NCBI GenBank assembly: GCA_900290365.1
Contig: OMOE01000002.1
Location: forward strand, 1-64,000
DNA length: 64,000 nucleotides
Direction of reading: 5' to 3'
Source of the DNA: Syntrophobacter sp. SbD1
Lineage (GTDB): Bacteria; Desulfobacterota; Syntrophobacteria; Syntrophobacterales; Syntrophobacteraceae
Part shown: positions 42,441-51,803 of the stretch, one piece after another
Layout of the letters: every line of letters begins with the position of its first letter
How positions within the stretch are numbered: position 1 is the first letter of the stretch
The notes under the pieces: model-generated
What the model saw: the letters and a program-made list of their open reading frames with translations, nothing else
The model's database searches: none
What the model was told of the DNA's origin: nothing
Program-made: the position numbers and the translations under genes

Positions 42441-42650
42441 GACAGGATTAACAGGATTTACAGGATTCAAAAAACAACCGATTTTTAAGGCCGCCGGCCA
42501 GTCTATGTTAGCGGGAAATTTTCGCTGGCGGCTGTCTGACGGATCTCATCCTGTATAGCAAAGCTTTTCTCTGTGAAACCAACATAGAGTTTCTTGAAAT
42601 TTCGTCAAGATTTCTTTGTTTTTAATCCTGTAAATCCTGTTAATCCTGTC
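42441..42650. repeat. MITE-like element bounded by perfect 27-bp inverted repeats
   Basis: GACAGGATTAACAGGATTTACAGGATT at 42441-42467 and its exact reverse complement at 42624-42650. Confidence 0.8.
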
Positions 42651-42782
42651 GAAGTTTTTTCAACGGCCCACTTTGTGCATCCTTTTGGAAAGTCGGGCCT
42701 TTCATTTAAAATACTTGTTTTTTCAGAGTCCATTGCTATAGTACCGGATTTAAATCCAGGGGACGGGGATGTTTTAGGCACA

Positions 42783-43259
42783 ATGAAGATAGTCGTAATG
42801 TCGGACACTCATCTCAGCAAGACTACAGAAGAATTCAAAGCCTTGTGCTCAGAGTTTTGCGATGACGCCGATATGGTGATTCATCTTGGCGACTGGGATA
42901 AAGTCGAGATATTGAACTACCTGGAGCAGTATCCGCTTGAAGCAGTAGCGGGCAATATGGACGATTACTTAATCCGGCAGCGTCTTCCGGCCAGCAGGAT
43001 CTTGAAGGCCGGCCCCTTCCGCCTGGGCATTACACACGGATGGGGGTCTCGCGGCGGAATCCGCCAGAGACTGGAGCAAGAGTTCGCCGGTACTGATGCC
43101 GTCCTTTTTGGACATACTCATCAACCATTTATTTTTCGGGAAAACGGATTGCTCTGGTTCAATCCTGGTTCGGTATTCCTGGGCCGCGGGAGTTGCCGGA
43201 AAACTCTTGGCGTTTTGACAATTCAGGACAAAATCGAAGCCGAAATACTTCAGATCTAG
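42783..43259 (+). CDS. YfcE/MJ0936-family phosphodiesterase
   Basis: MKIVVMSDTHLSK, VIHLGDWD, VAGNMDDY, THGWG, FGHTHQP, NPGS motifs. Confidence 0.92.
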   Translation: MKIVVMSDTHLSKTTEEFKALCSEFCDDADMVIHLGDWDKVEILNYLEQYPLEAVAGNMDDYLIRQRLPASRILKAGPFRLGITHGWGSRGGIRQRLEQEFAGTDAVLFGHTHQPFIFRENGLLWFNPGSVFLGRGSCRKTLGVLTIQDKIEAEILQI

Positions 43260-43278
43260 AATCTTCGGGAGCAATTGG

Positions 43279-43779
43279 GTGCGCAATCTATGGGCGCCAT
43301 GGCGTGTCGAATATATTCTGGGGAAAAAACCGCATGGCTGTATCTTCTGCCGCGAATATCACGGGCAGTCCGACGAGCAGCGCCTTATCCTTTACAGGGA
43401 CGACCTCGTAATGGTTATGATGAACAGATTTCCCTATAACAACGGTCACCTGCTGGTCTGTCCCTGGCGCCATGTATCAAGTCTGGACGAACTGACGGCG
43501 GATGACGAAAAGGGCCTCATGGCTTTGGTCAAGAGGTCCACACGCATACTGAAAAAAGTGATGCACCCCGATGGATTCAATATCGGCCTTAATCTGGGCC
43601 GGGAAGCGGGGGCGGGCTACGAAGAACATCTCCATTTTCATATAGTGCCAAGGTGGAGAGGCGATACGAATTTTATGATCGCTCTAGCCGATGTCCGCAG
43701 TATTCCTGAACACATAAAGCAATCATACTCCAAACTTTTACCCCATTTCGGGAAGGAGAGCGCTGATGAGGCTGTTTAA
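43279..43779 (+). CDS. HIT-family hydrolase (AP4A hydrolase-like)
   Basis: CIFCREYH; NNGHLLVCPWRHV; HLHFHIVPRWRGDTNFM. Confidence 0.92.
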   Translation: MRNLWAPWRVEYILGKKPHGCIFCREYHGQSDEQRLILYRDDLVMVMMNRFPYNNGHLLVCPWRHVSSLDELTADDEKGLMALVKRSTRILKKVMHPDGFNIGLNLGREAGAGYEEHLHFHIVPRWRGDTNFMIALADVRSIPEHIKQSYSKLLPHFGKESADEAV

Positions 43780-44149
43780 GCTGCTGGTAACTCTGGTCAT
43801 CCTTTGCTTCATTGGGATTTTTATCTATGAGAACATGCAGACCTTGACACAACCTGTCAGCTTTAAGCTCGATCTTTCCTTTCTTTATCATACAAATCCC
43901 GACACCCCCCCCAGTCTGCCGCTCTATCTGGTAATTCTGATTTCGGCCCTGGCCGGATTTATTATCGGCCTGGCTCTCCTGTTGAAACCGCATTTCAAGA
44001 CCCGCCGGATGCTCAAGCTTGAGCGGAAGGAGAAAAAAGAAGTGATGGAGAAGCTCAACCTGAAACAGGTCAGGTCCGAATCTCCTGCCGAGGTTATTAC
44101 TCCCACAGTCGAGGTTGAACAAACAGCGGCAGTCGAAAAAAAAGAGTGA
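43766..44149 (+). CDS. LapA-domain membrane protein (DUF1049)
   Basis: Two TM helices plus charged tail; LPLYLVILISALAGFIIGLAL. Confidence 0.75.
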   Translation: MRLFKLLVTLVILCFIGIFIYENMQTLTQPVSFKLDLSFLYHTNPDTPPSLPLYLVILISALAGFIIGLALLLKPHFKTRRMLKLERKEKKEVMEKLNLKQVRSESPAEVITPTVEVEQTAAVEKKE

Positions 44150-44296
44150 GTCTCAAACCGCATATTCAAATCCGGTTCACTTGTCTCCCCCCTTTTCTAA
44201 AGGTTTTATTGAACTTTATCCCCACTCCTGCCGAATAACTTATAGTGGTACAACCGTCACGGTCCGCAGAAATATTCACTTGAAAATGGAGCCAAG

Positions 44297-45187
44297 ATGA
44301 AGCTTGAGATGAAAACCGGCGGGCATGCTGCGCCCCCACCGGCAGAAACTGTTGGGCCACGGCGGTCTGAATCGTCCAAGGCTGCCAGGGTCGCCGAAGT
44401 GATCGGAGACCTGCCGCCCATGCCCCATATTGCTGCTCAGGTAATAGAGAAGCTCTCGGATGAGAACTCGACTCCGAAGCAGATTCACCAGATCATTATG
44501 CAAGACCAGGCGCTTGCCGGCCGAGTCCTCAAGGTGGCCAATTCGCCTTACTACGGGGCTTCGCGGTCTATCTCCACCGTGCGTGACGCCCTTATGTTCA
44601 TGGGATTCGATGCGATCAGATCTCTCATTATGACCGCAGTCCTTAAAGGAATGTCTATAAATGTCGGTCTTGCGGAAAAGCTCCTATGGGAACATGCTGT
44701 GGGCTGCGGCCTGGCGGCCCGAAAGATAGGAGAAGAGGTCGGCTTCGCGCGCAAAGAGGAGGCGTACCTCGCCGGGCTCATGCACGATTTTGGCAAAACA
44801 GCGCTCTTTTTGCGGGCGCCCTCGGTTATGCGGGATATCATGCAGGAAGTTTACAACGACGGTATGGACTTCTTTGATGTCGAACAGCGAAAGCTCGGTT
44901 TCACACACGCTGACGTCGGAGGCATAATTGCCGACAACTGGCGTTTTTCCAAAGATATTGAGTACGCCATCGCCGACCACCACCAACCCGTCGAACCCGG
45001 AGCCACCGGGGAGCTAACTCAAATCATCAGCCTGGCTAACTCCATTTGCCACAAACTGGGTGTGGGGCCCACCCGAAAACCGGATCTGGACCTGAACGGC
45101 ACGCAAACCGCCAAAATGCTCGGACTCAGCCCTGCCTCGATTGAAAAAATCCTTCTTGCGGTAAGCCAGGCCATTGAAGAGCGGTAG
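44297..45187 (+). CDS. HDOD-domain protein
   Basis: DLPPMPHIAAQVIEKLSDENSTPKQIHQIIMQDQALAGRVLKVANSPYYG. Confidence 0.9.
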   Translation: MKLEMKTGGHAAPPPAETVGPRRSESSKAARVAEVIGDLPPMPHIAAQVIEKLSDENSTPKQIHQIIMQDQALAGRVLKVANSPYYGASRSISTVRDALMFMGFDAIRSLIMTAVLKGMSINVGLAEKLLWEHAVGCGLAARKIGEEVGFARKEEAYLAGLMHDFGKTALFLRAPSVMRDIMQEVYNDGMDFFDVEQRKLGFTHADVGGIIADNWRFSKDIEYAIADHHQPVEPGATGELTQIISLANSICHKLGVGPTRKPDLDLNGTQTAKMLGLSPASIEKILLAVSQAIEER

Positions 45188-45262
45188 CCGGAAGAAAGAA
45201 GCAAGAAGCAGGAAGAAAACCTTTCGCCCGCTTCCCGCTTCCCGCTCCCCGCTCCCTGCTTC
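45187..45262. repeat. intergenic long imperfect inverted repeat (GAAGC/GCTTC family, copy C)
   Basis: GAAGAAAGAAGCAAGAAGCAGGAAG...CGCTTCCCGCTTCCCGCTCCCCGCTCCCTGCTTC. Confidence 0.55.
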
Positions 45263-46214
45263 ATACGCAATACTTGTCCAGGTATCCCCTCGGCGTCACC
45301 ATCCAGCCGTTCCACAGATAGGTCCGGCTGTTTCCAATTATTACCACGGACTGCATGTCCACCTCTTCGACCGGAAGCTCGCCGACCGTTGACACGCATT
45401 CCCACTGCTCTTCGCGCATTGCCCGGCGCACAATTGCCGCCGGGGTCCCGGCGGAGCGGTATCGAAGGATTATCCGGCGGGCCTTTTCAAGCAAATCAGG
45501 CCTGCTCTTGCTCCTGGGATTATAGATAGCCAGGACGAAATCCGCCTCCGCTGCCGCACAGAGTCTTTTTTCAATGACCTCCCACGGGGTCAGGTGATCG
45601 CTGAGGCTTACCGCTGCAAAATCGTGCATGAGGGGGGCGCCCAGCAGAGAAGCCGCCGCATTGAAAGCCGGAATCCCGGGGATTATTCTCAGGAAAAAAC
45701 CGGGCGCATCACCCGCGCCGTCACTGTCCCATTTCAGGACATTGAGCCGCTTTTCTTTACAGATATCCAAAACCAGCCCCGCCATGCCATAAATCCCGGC
45801 GTCGCCGCTCGAGATCAGGGCCACATTCCGGCCCGATAAAGCATGCTCTATGGCGGCCCAGCAACGTTCCACCTCTTTTCGCATCCCGCTCGCCATGACT
45901 GTTTTGTTCTGCACGAGGTCGGGAATAAGATCAAGGTACGTCTTATACCCCAGGACGATTTCCGCGGACTCCAGCGCGCCTAGCGCCTCCGGGGCCATAT
46001 ATGACCTGGCTCCCGGCCCAAGACTGATTATGGACAGCTTGCCCTGGCAATTGCCAGTGTGCAGTTTTCCGCTTTCCGTTTGGGCACGAGCAACTCCCGC
46101 GTCCCCGCGCTCCAAAGGGCGCTTGCTTCGCATACGCTTTCCACTCCTACATGCCGGCCAACCGTTTCCGACGGATTCGGAACAGCAATGTCTTCTATAT
46201 CTTCGCGAGCGCAA
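45261..46214 (-). CDS. cbiH: precorrin-3B/cobalt-precorrin C17-methyltransferase (start uncertain)
   Basis: LSIISLGPGARSYMAPEALGALESAEIVLGYKTY; ALISSGDAGIYGMAG; the true start is probably near 46040, since the ORF N-terminus overlaps cbiG. Confidence 0.88.
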   Translation of the reverse strand: MRSRRYRRHCCSESVGNGWPACRSGKRMRSKRPLERGDAGVARAQTESGKLHTGNCQGKLSIISLGPGARSYMAPEALGALESAEIVLGYKTYLDLIPDLVQNKTVMASGMRKEVERCWAAIEHALSGRNVALISSGDAGIYGMAGLVLDICKEKRLNVLKWDSDGAGDAPGFFLRIIPGIPAFNAAASLLGAPLMHDFAAVSLSDHLTPWEVIEKRLCAAAEADFVLAIYNPRSKSRPDLLEKARRIILRYRSAGTPAAIVRRAMREEQWECVSTVGELPVEEVDMQSVVIIGNSRTYLWNGWMVTPRGYLDKYCV

Positions 46215-47212
46215 AAATAAATCGGCCTGTCAAATGCTTTTGCCGCCTCGAGAAGCCCGCGTTCGTCCGACTTTATGTCCAGGCTCGCGAAATTTCTGAC
46301 TGAAAGAGGACCCGACTTTATGTCCAGGCTCGCGAAATTTCTGACTGAAAGAGGACTGAGCCTGTTTTCCTTAAGCTTTTTGCCGATAAATTCGACGATC
46401 TCAGTTGAGGTGGTCCCCCGGTTGCACCCGATTCCAACCACGAGGTTGGCAGGCCGAAGCTTTAGGCACTCTATACCCCGGGGAGAGAGCTGTTCGGAAA
46501 CCCATATCCCGAGGCCGGATCGAAGAGCGCCGGGATCGTCTCCGGAATCGATCGCCAGCAGGCCATGATCCGCCGGAATATGCTTCAATAGAAGCGCACC
46601 TGGATCGAATATCCATACAGGTTCATCATCCAGGATGGCGGCCTGGATTCTGCTCAATATCGCGCTGTTTTCGATCCGAAGCCCGGCTTTTTTTGCGGCG
46701 AGGTCTATGGCCGGCTTGTCCTGGAGATCCGAAGCCGTTGTTATGACCGCCTGGCCCCCGGTAATCGAGGCAACCTTTCTCGCGAGTTCGTTTGCCCCGC
46801 CGATATGACCTGAAAGAAGACTTACCGCAAAGCGGCCGTCCTGGCCCATGACGACGACCGCCGGATCAACCGTCTTGTGCTCGATAAGAGGGGCAGCCAT
46901 TCGGACCGCGATTCCGCAGCCCATTATGCAGATGATCGAGCCATACTCGCGCCAGGCCGATGGGAAGACCTCGGAAATATGCGCGAAAGGAGTCATTCCC
47001 GGCAAGACGCAGCGATAGTTGCAAAAACACGTGCTGCCCGGGATTTGCGCGCTTATTCCGGCCGCGAGTTCAGCACCCTTCCGGGTGAGAGCGAAAATCG
47101 CGGTCCCGGCATTACTCGGGTTTTGTGCCGTCCCTGAATTGATGGCTGAACGTTTCGTCATAGAGTTTGGATCTCTTTTCGCCGGCCAAACCGATACTGA
47201 ATACTTCTCCAA
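46028..47212 (-). CDS. cbiG: cobalt-precorrin-5A hydrolase
   Basis: IIGCGIAVRMAAPLIEHKTVDPAVVVMGQDGRFAVSLLSGHIGGANELAR; VVGIGCNRGTTSTEIVEFI. Confidence 0.9.
   Translation of the reverse strand: MEKYSVSVWPAKRDPNSMTKRSAINSGTAQNPSNAGTAIFALTRKGAELAAGISAQIPGSTCFCNYRCVLPGMTPFAHISEVFPSAWREYGSIICIMGCGIAVRMAAPLIEHKTVDPAVVVMGQDGRFAVSLLSGHIGGANELARKVASITGGQAVITTASDLQDKPAIDLAAKKAGLRIENSAILSRIQAAILDDEPVWIFDPGALLLKHIPADHGLLAIDSGDDPGALRSGLGIWVSEQLSPRGIECLKLRPANLVVGIGCNRGTTSTEIVEFIGKKLKENRLSPLSVRNFASLDIKSGPLSVRNFASLDIKSDERGLLEAAKAFDRPIYFCAREDIEDIAVPNPSETVGRHVGVESVCEASALWSAGTRELLVPKRKAENCTLAIARASCP
46267..46356. repeat. perfect 45-bp tandem duplication (2 copies) inside cbiG
   Basis: 46267-46311 = 46312-46356; encodes PLSVRNFASLDIKSG/PLSVRNFASLDIKSD. 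Confidence 0.95.
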
Positions 47213-47888
47213 CCAGGATAATCGCCTGGCGCTCGATTTTAGCCTCCCGGACCTTTTCGGCCAGGTTCTCCAGCGTCCCCCGAACCAGTTTCTGATCCGG
47301 CCAGCCTACCCGGTAAGCCACTATCGCCGGGGTGTCCGCCGGATAATGCGTCTTCAGTTGCGCGGCGACCTCTTCGATGCGCTGCACGCTGAGGTAAATG
47401 ACCATGGTGGCGCGATGGGAAGCAAGCTCAGTCAATTTCTCCTTTTCCGGCACAGGGGTGCGGCCCCCAAGCCGGGTCAGGATAACAGTTTGAGAGATTT
47501 CCGGAACAGTCAGCTCCCTGTTCATTGCCGCAGAGGCGGCAAACGCCGCCGTAACCCCCGGCACCACTTCATAGGAAATCCCGTCACGATCGAGAAGAAC
47601 CATCTGTTCGCAGATCGCGCCATACAGGCCGGGATCTCCTGTATGAAGCCGAACCACGTGTTCTCCGGCCTCGCATCCCTCTTTGAGAAGGGCGTGTGTC
47701 TGCTCGAGCGTCAAAGAGGCGCTGTCAAAGGCCAAGACATCTTTTTTGCAATATTCGAGCAGCGCTTCCGGAACCAGGGAGCCGGCATATACCACGCGGT
47801 CCGCCTGCTGGAGAAACCGCATCCCCTTTACCGTAATAAGCTCGGGGTCGCCTGGACCGGCGCCTATGAATCTAACGGGACCTTTCAT
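47112..47888 (-). CDS. cbiF: precorrin-4/cobalt-precorrin C11-methyltransferase
   Basis: VRFIGAGPGDPELITVKGMRFLQQADRVVYAGSLVPE; VRLHTGDPGLYGAI. Confidence 0.93.
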   Translation of the reverse strand: MKGPVRFIGAGPGDPELITVKGMRFLQQADRVVYAGSLVPEALLEYCKKDVLAFDSASLTLEQTHALLKEGCEAGEHVVRLHTGDPGLYGAICEQMVLLDRDGISYEVVPGVTAAFAASAAMNRELTVPEISQTVILTRLGGRTPVPEKEKLTELASHRATMVIYLSVQRIEEVAAQLKTHYPADTPAIVAYRVGWPDQKLVRGTLENLAEKVREAKIERQAIILVGEVFSIGLAGEKRSKLYDETFSHQFRDGTKPE

Positions 47889-47988
47889 TTTTAAATACTC
47901 CAGAGCGTCTCGGTTAATGTTGAAACAGTAGTCAATCGGGAGTAGTCTTTCAAGACTATTTTCGCATGCGAAAGAAGGTGGAACTCCA

Positions 47989-48663
47989 ATGAGTCTAAAT
48001 ACAAAAGCGTGGCTCGGGCTCGTCTTTCTGGCTATCGTGATGGGTCTTTTGCTTTTTGCTACAGCGGGAACTGCTCGATATTGGCAGGCCTGGGGTTATC
48101 TGGCCGTCTTTTTCGGGGCCTCACTTTTGATCACGCTCTACCTCATGAAAAATGATCCCGCGCTTCTCAAGCGCCGTTTGAGCGGCGGGCCAACCGCCGA
48201 GAAGGAAAAACCACAAAAGATCATAATGCTCTTTATTTCGATCGGATTCATCGCCATGCTTATCGTGTCTGCGCTCGACCACCGCTTCATTTGGTCGAGA
48301 GTGCCGCTCTATACGGTAATCGCAGGCGACATATTAACGGCGCTGGGATTCTACATTAATTTTCTCGTCTATAAAGAGAACACTTTTACTTCCGCAACAA
48401 TCGAAATCGCGGGTGATCAAAAGGTGATCTCGACGGGGCCATACGCAGTGGTACGCCACCCCTTGTACTCAGGCGCCCTGCTCTATCTCCTCGCCATGCC
48501 GCTTGCCCTCGGCTCGTACTGGGGGCTGCTCGTGTTTCCAGCCATGATGCCCTTTTTAATATGGCGCCTCATTGACGAAGAGCATCTTCTTTCCAAGAAC
48601 TTGCCCGGATATACGGAGTACTGCGCCAAGGTGCGCTGGCGGCTGATACCAGGGGTCTTTTAA
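47989..48663 (+). CDS. isoprenylcysteine carboxyl methyltransferase-family membrane protein
   Basis: STGPYAVVRHPLYSGALLYLLAMPLALGSYWGLL; LPGYTEYCAKVRWRLIPGVF. Confidence 0.85.
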   Translation: MSLNTKAWLGLVFLAIVMGLLLFATAGTARYWQAWGYLAVFFGASLLITLYLMKNDPALLKRRLSGGPTAEKEKPQKIIMLFISIGFIAMLIVSALDHRFIWSRVPLYTVIAGDILTALGFYINFLVYKENTFTSATIEIAGDQKVISTGPYAVVRHPLYSGALLYLLAMPLALGSYWGLLVFPAMMPFLIWRLIDEEHLLSKNLPGYTEYCAKVRWRLIPGVF

Positions 48664-48665
48664 TT

Positions 48666-49241
48666 CTATTGCCTGCTCCGCGATTCCCGCCAAAGATCAC
48701 CCAGGTTGATTTCAACCTCTGGGAAAGGCTCGGCCCTCACCTTGGCATCTTCCGCAAAAAGACCGGCAACTACCCACTCACCCGCTTTAAGCCGGAACAC
48801 GTCAAGGGTTTTGGCAAGAGGATCAACCAGCCAGAGCTAAGGGATGCCGTGTTGGGCGTAGATGGGCATCTTTTCCATCTTGTCCAGTCTCATGGTGCTT
48901 GGGGAGAGCACTTCGCATATCCAATCCGGGGCGGCCGAAATCCAGTTATGCGGTTCTTCATCCGGGAATCTCTCTTCTTTCCTTCCGGCCAGGTCCGAAA
49001 CCATAGTATGCTCTCCTAACCCGATTTCCGATTCAAAGATGAATACCCATCAGCCGGGTCCTCCGCTCTTTCCGGATAGATAAGGGCCAATTTCTTTTCC
49101 CAGCGCGAATGCCGCATAGCCATGCTTTCTCGATGGTCTTGGGGTAACGATCAGCTCACCGTTAATGATTTCTCCGGTCATGTTTTCTGCAACGCTGTAG
49201 AGATCGTCATAAGTGGCCTTCTTTTTTGCCGGTTCCGACAT
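48666..49241 (-). pseudogene. Uma2-family endonuclease with two in-frame nonsense codons
   Basis: Single frame: MSEPAKKKATYDDLYSV...YLSGKSGGPG[TGA]WVFIFESEIGLGEHTMVSDLAG...PDWICEVLSPSTMRLDKMEKMPIYAQHGIP[TAG]LWLVDPLAKTLDVFRLK. Confidence 0.85.
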
Positions 49242-49708
49242 GGCGCGCCTCCTTCTTTTGAAGGATTCTACTAAAGCTCGATTAAAAAATCTAATTGGAA
49301 AGATGAAGAAAGGGGGAACAAAAGGAGAAGGGAGGATGCCCGAGGTCGCGGTCGACTTGAAGCCACCCACCGCCCAACAAGTCCGGCAAACGTTGGCGAA
49401 TTTCAAATGTGCACTTCAACAAGTCTTCGTTTTTTTCCATGTTGGTACCCTTTCACCCATTGGCTGGTTAGAAACGTTAAATTAAAGGCTGTAAGTTGGC
49501 TGCCTTTATTCCAAGCAGTTCGCATGAATGCCGGAGCAAGTCTGCGCCCGAGCACATTAGAGCAAAAATATTATTGCTTATTGCCTCACCAAAGCCCTTC
49601 CGGCGAGGCTACCCCAAGCCCGTGGCATTCAGGTTTTCCTTGGTTTAAAGATTTGGTTTTCCCGGCATATTATGGGGCCTCAGTGGCCTCTTCTTCCTTG
49701 TCTTCTTC

Positions 49709-49920
49709 CCCTAACCCTTCTGCAGCCCCTTTATTATCAGGAGCGTGAGGGTGATCTTCTTGCTCCTCCGGATCTGCCGGTACAATACTGGGCTCGCGCG
49801 CAGGCTCTTCTGTCGATTGATCCTGCACCGGAACGTTCACAGTGCCTGGTTCATTTCCAGAATCAACGCTGTCATCACTCTGCCCGGCATCCTGCGACGT
49901 TTAGCTGCCTGAGCTATCCT
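49709..49920 (-). pseudogene. acidic low-complexity coding remnant
   Basis: Minus frame reads TSQDAGQSDDSVDSGNEPGTVNVPVQDQSTEEPAREPSIVPADPEEQEDHPHAPDNKGAAEGLGEEDKEEEATEAP; in-frame TAA upstream. Confidence 0.3.
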
Positions 49921-50051
49921 GTGAACTTCCTTCTTGCGAATCATCATTTGAAGGAGCGTGAAGGCAAGCTGGTAAGTCATCCAGGTTATGAGACCTCTCG
50001 GGCGGTGTTCCGCTACCCGTTTCACGATACCTGGTTAAGTACAGGCGCCCT

Positions 50052-50846
50052 TCATGACGTCTGGCTGTGGGGAATTCCTTTTTGGGTCAAGTAGCCGGCA
50101 TGGCTGATCCCCAGCAACGTTACCATGCCTGCGCTTAAGGCGGGCAAATCTGTGATGGCGTTCGGCATTTTGTAAAACATTTTGCCCAAGGCCACCGCAT
50201 ATGAGAGAACCAGGATAATCGTAAAGAAGAACATCTGGACTTTGGCCAGATCGAGAAATGCGGCGTTCCCTGTTTCCTCCCCACTAAACATATCCGACCA
50301 ACTGGCGTGCTCAGGTTTAGTATTGACGACGATTAACCCCCTCGTATCGGGTGCAATGCCTGTTTTCGCACTGAGCAAACTAATAGTGTCGGTCTTTTGT
50401 TGCTCGTCGGGTTGCTTGGCTTCCTTGGTGTTTTTGATGAGGGGAGAACCCACCATGGAGGCGGTACTGATGCCCATGAGAATCCATAGCTGCGGGTCAA
50501 GCGCAATAGCCAGGGGATCACCTCTGGAACTTTTGAAAATATTGGCCATAGCAGCGGCCAGGTATCCTGAAAGGACCACCAACGTCCAAAGTGTCATCTG
50601 GAACCTGGAGAGGCTCATTTTATTGCGGGTGTCAATTAGCAACCCCGAGGCTGAACCGGTGACGCCCATGCTGACGATTATAAAAACCAACCCCATGAAG
50701 ACCGCTATGAGAATCCAGGCCCATATTCCGGAAACGGGGGTGAGCAACCAGCCGGTAAGTAAGATGAGCGCAATAAGGACCCATAGCGCTGCGGTGTGTA
50801 CACATTTCCAGTTCGATCCATTTTCCATGGCATTCCTCCCCACCAT
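50052..50846 (-). CDS. multi-TM membrane protein of unknown function
   Basis: About 5-6 hydrophobic segments; GLLIDTRNKMSLSRFQMTLWTLVVLSGYLAAAMAN. Confidence 0.7.
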   Translation of the reverse strand: MVGRNAMENGSNWKCVHTAALWVLIALILLTGWLLTPVSGIWAWILIAVFMGLVFIIVSMGVTGSASGLLIDTRNKMSLSRFQMTLWTLVVLSGYLAAAMANIFKSSRGDPLAIALDPQLWILMGISTASMVGSPLIKNTKEAKQPDEQQKTDTISLLSAKTGIAPDTRGLIVVNTKPEHASWSDMFSGEETGNAAFLDLAKVQMFFFTIILVLSYAVALGKMFYKMPNAITDLPALSAGMVTLLGISHAGYLTQKGIPHSQTS

Positions 50847-51327
50847 ATTGAAAGGTTGACATTGAGAACTGAGTCTCCACGTTTACCGCCCTAAGCCGCC
50901 ACCTCGGAGAAAAGCAGCAAAGAGCCTATCGCCGCCAGGGCCAGTTGAGGCCACTTTTGGCTGTTCTTCCGGTTCAAGTGCCACGTCCGGCTTAAGAGTT
51001 GCAAAAACCTGGCCCTGCATGCTTCGCAATAACAGTACCAGCTGCGGGATATAAGACGCATCCATATAGTGCGTTTCTTACGCTGAACGGATTCGTTTTC
51101 ACAAATTGGGCATATGCAACCGTCGGATAGACGCGCCGGGTGATTGGCGAAGGGTGAGGGGTAACCCCCGCTTCTTTAAGTATTTTCTCCGACCCGTGCA
51201 CCTTATCCGACCCGTTGCCTCTCACCTCTGCCCTCTTGCTTTCGCCGGATGATGGGTGATCGGTGGTGGATAGCCCCGGCTTCCGGCCATTGCCTGCTTA
51301 TCCAGGGCTTTGCCCATTTATACCAAT

Positions 51328-51460
51328 TTGCGTTCAAGACATTCCCCAGGGCGATGGGTTTCGCTTCCGCTTCACCCATCCTACATCCCTGCCCCAGCTG
51401 CGTTAATTCGTAGGATGGGTGAAGCGGAAGCGAAACCCATCACATTAATCTTGAACGCAA
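51328..51460. repeat. MITE-like palindromic element
   Basis: Perfect 32-bp inverted repeat (51353-51384/51410-51441, GATGGGTTTCGCTTCCGCTTCACCCATCCTAC) nested in a 12-bp outer IR TTGCGTTCAAGA/TCTTGAACGCAA. Confidence 0.9.
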
Positions 51461-51733
51461 CTTCGTATTACCAATTACCCATGATCCCTAACCTCAGTAT
51501 ATACACTGAATATTTACATGCCGGACCAGTTGGTATTTATTTCTTGGGTGAGAGAATTACTCCCAGTGCGGCATTTTTACCCATCGTCGTTTTTTAACTG
51601 CAAAATCAGCAACTTCTGGCATCCAAACCCCTTCCTGACCGGGGTATTTTCTCCCATCCGGCTTTAAGGGCGCCACTTTCAGCACACCTCGCAACATACC
51701 GATAATACGGAATAATACCATCAGGCCGGCCAA

Positions 51734-51748
51734 TGGTATGCATTTTGC
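51734..51748 (+). promoter_or_regulatory. possible sigma54 -24/-12 promoter TGGTATGCATTTTGC
   Basis: TGGNANG-N4-TTGC with correct spacing, about 55 bp upstream of ATG 51804. Confidence 0.35.
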
Positions 51749-51803
51749 CTTTTGTATCCGGGACACAGCGTTCCAACCGAATTCACAGATTCAGGTGGCG
51801 CAG

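Noticed and set aside
47888-47988. Cobalamin riboswitch upstream of cbiF
   Set aside because: No B12-box-like sequence or conserved structure seen in the short divergent intergenic region.
48669-49019. 116-aa plus-strand ORF
   Set aside because: Antisense to the Uma2 pseudogene.
48666-49241. Uma2 TGA/TAG as Sec/Pyl recoding
   Set aside because: Family residues at these positions are not expected to be Cys/Lys, there is no obvious SECIS, and two different stops are better explained by decay.
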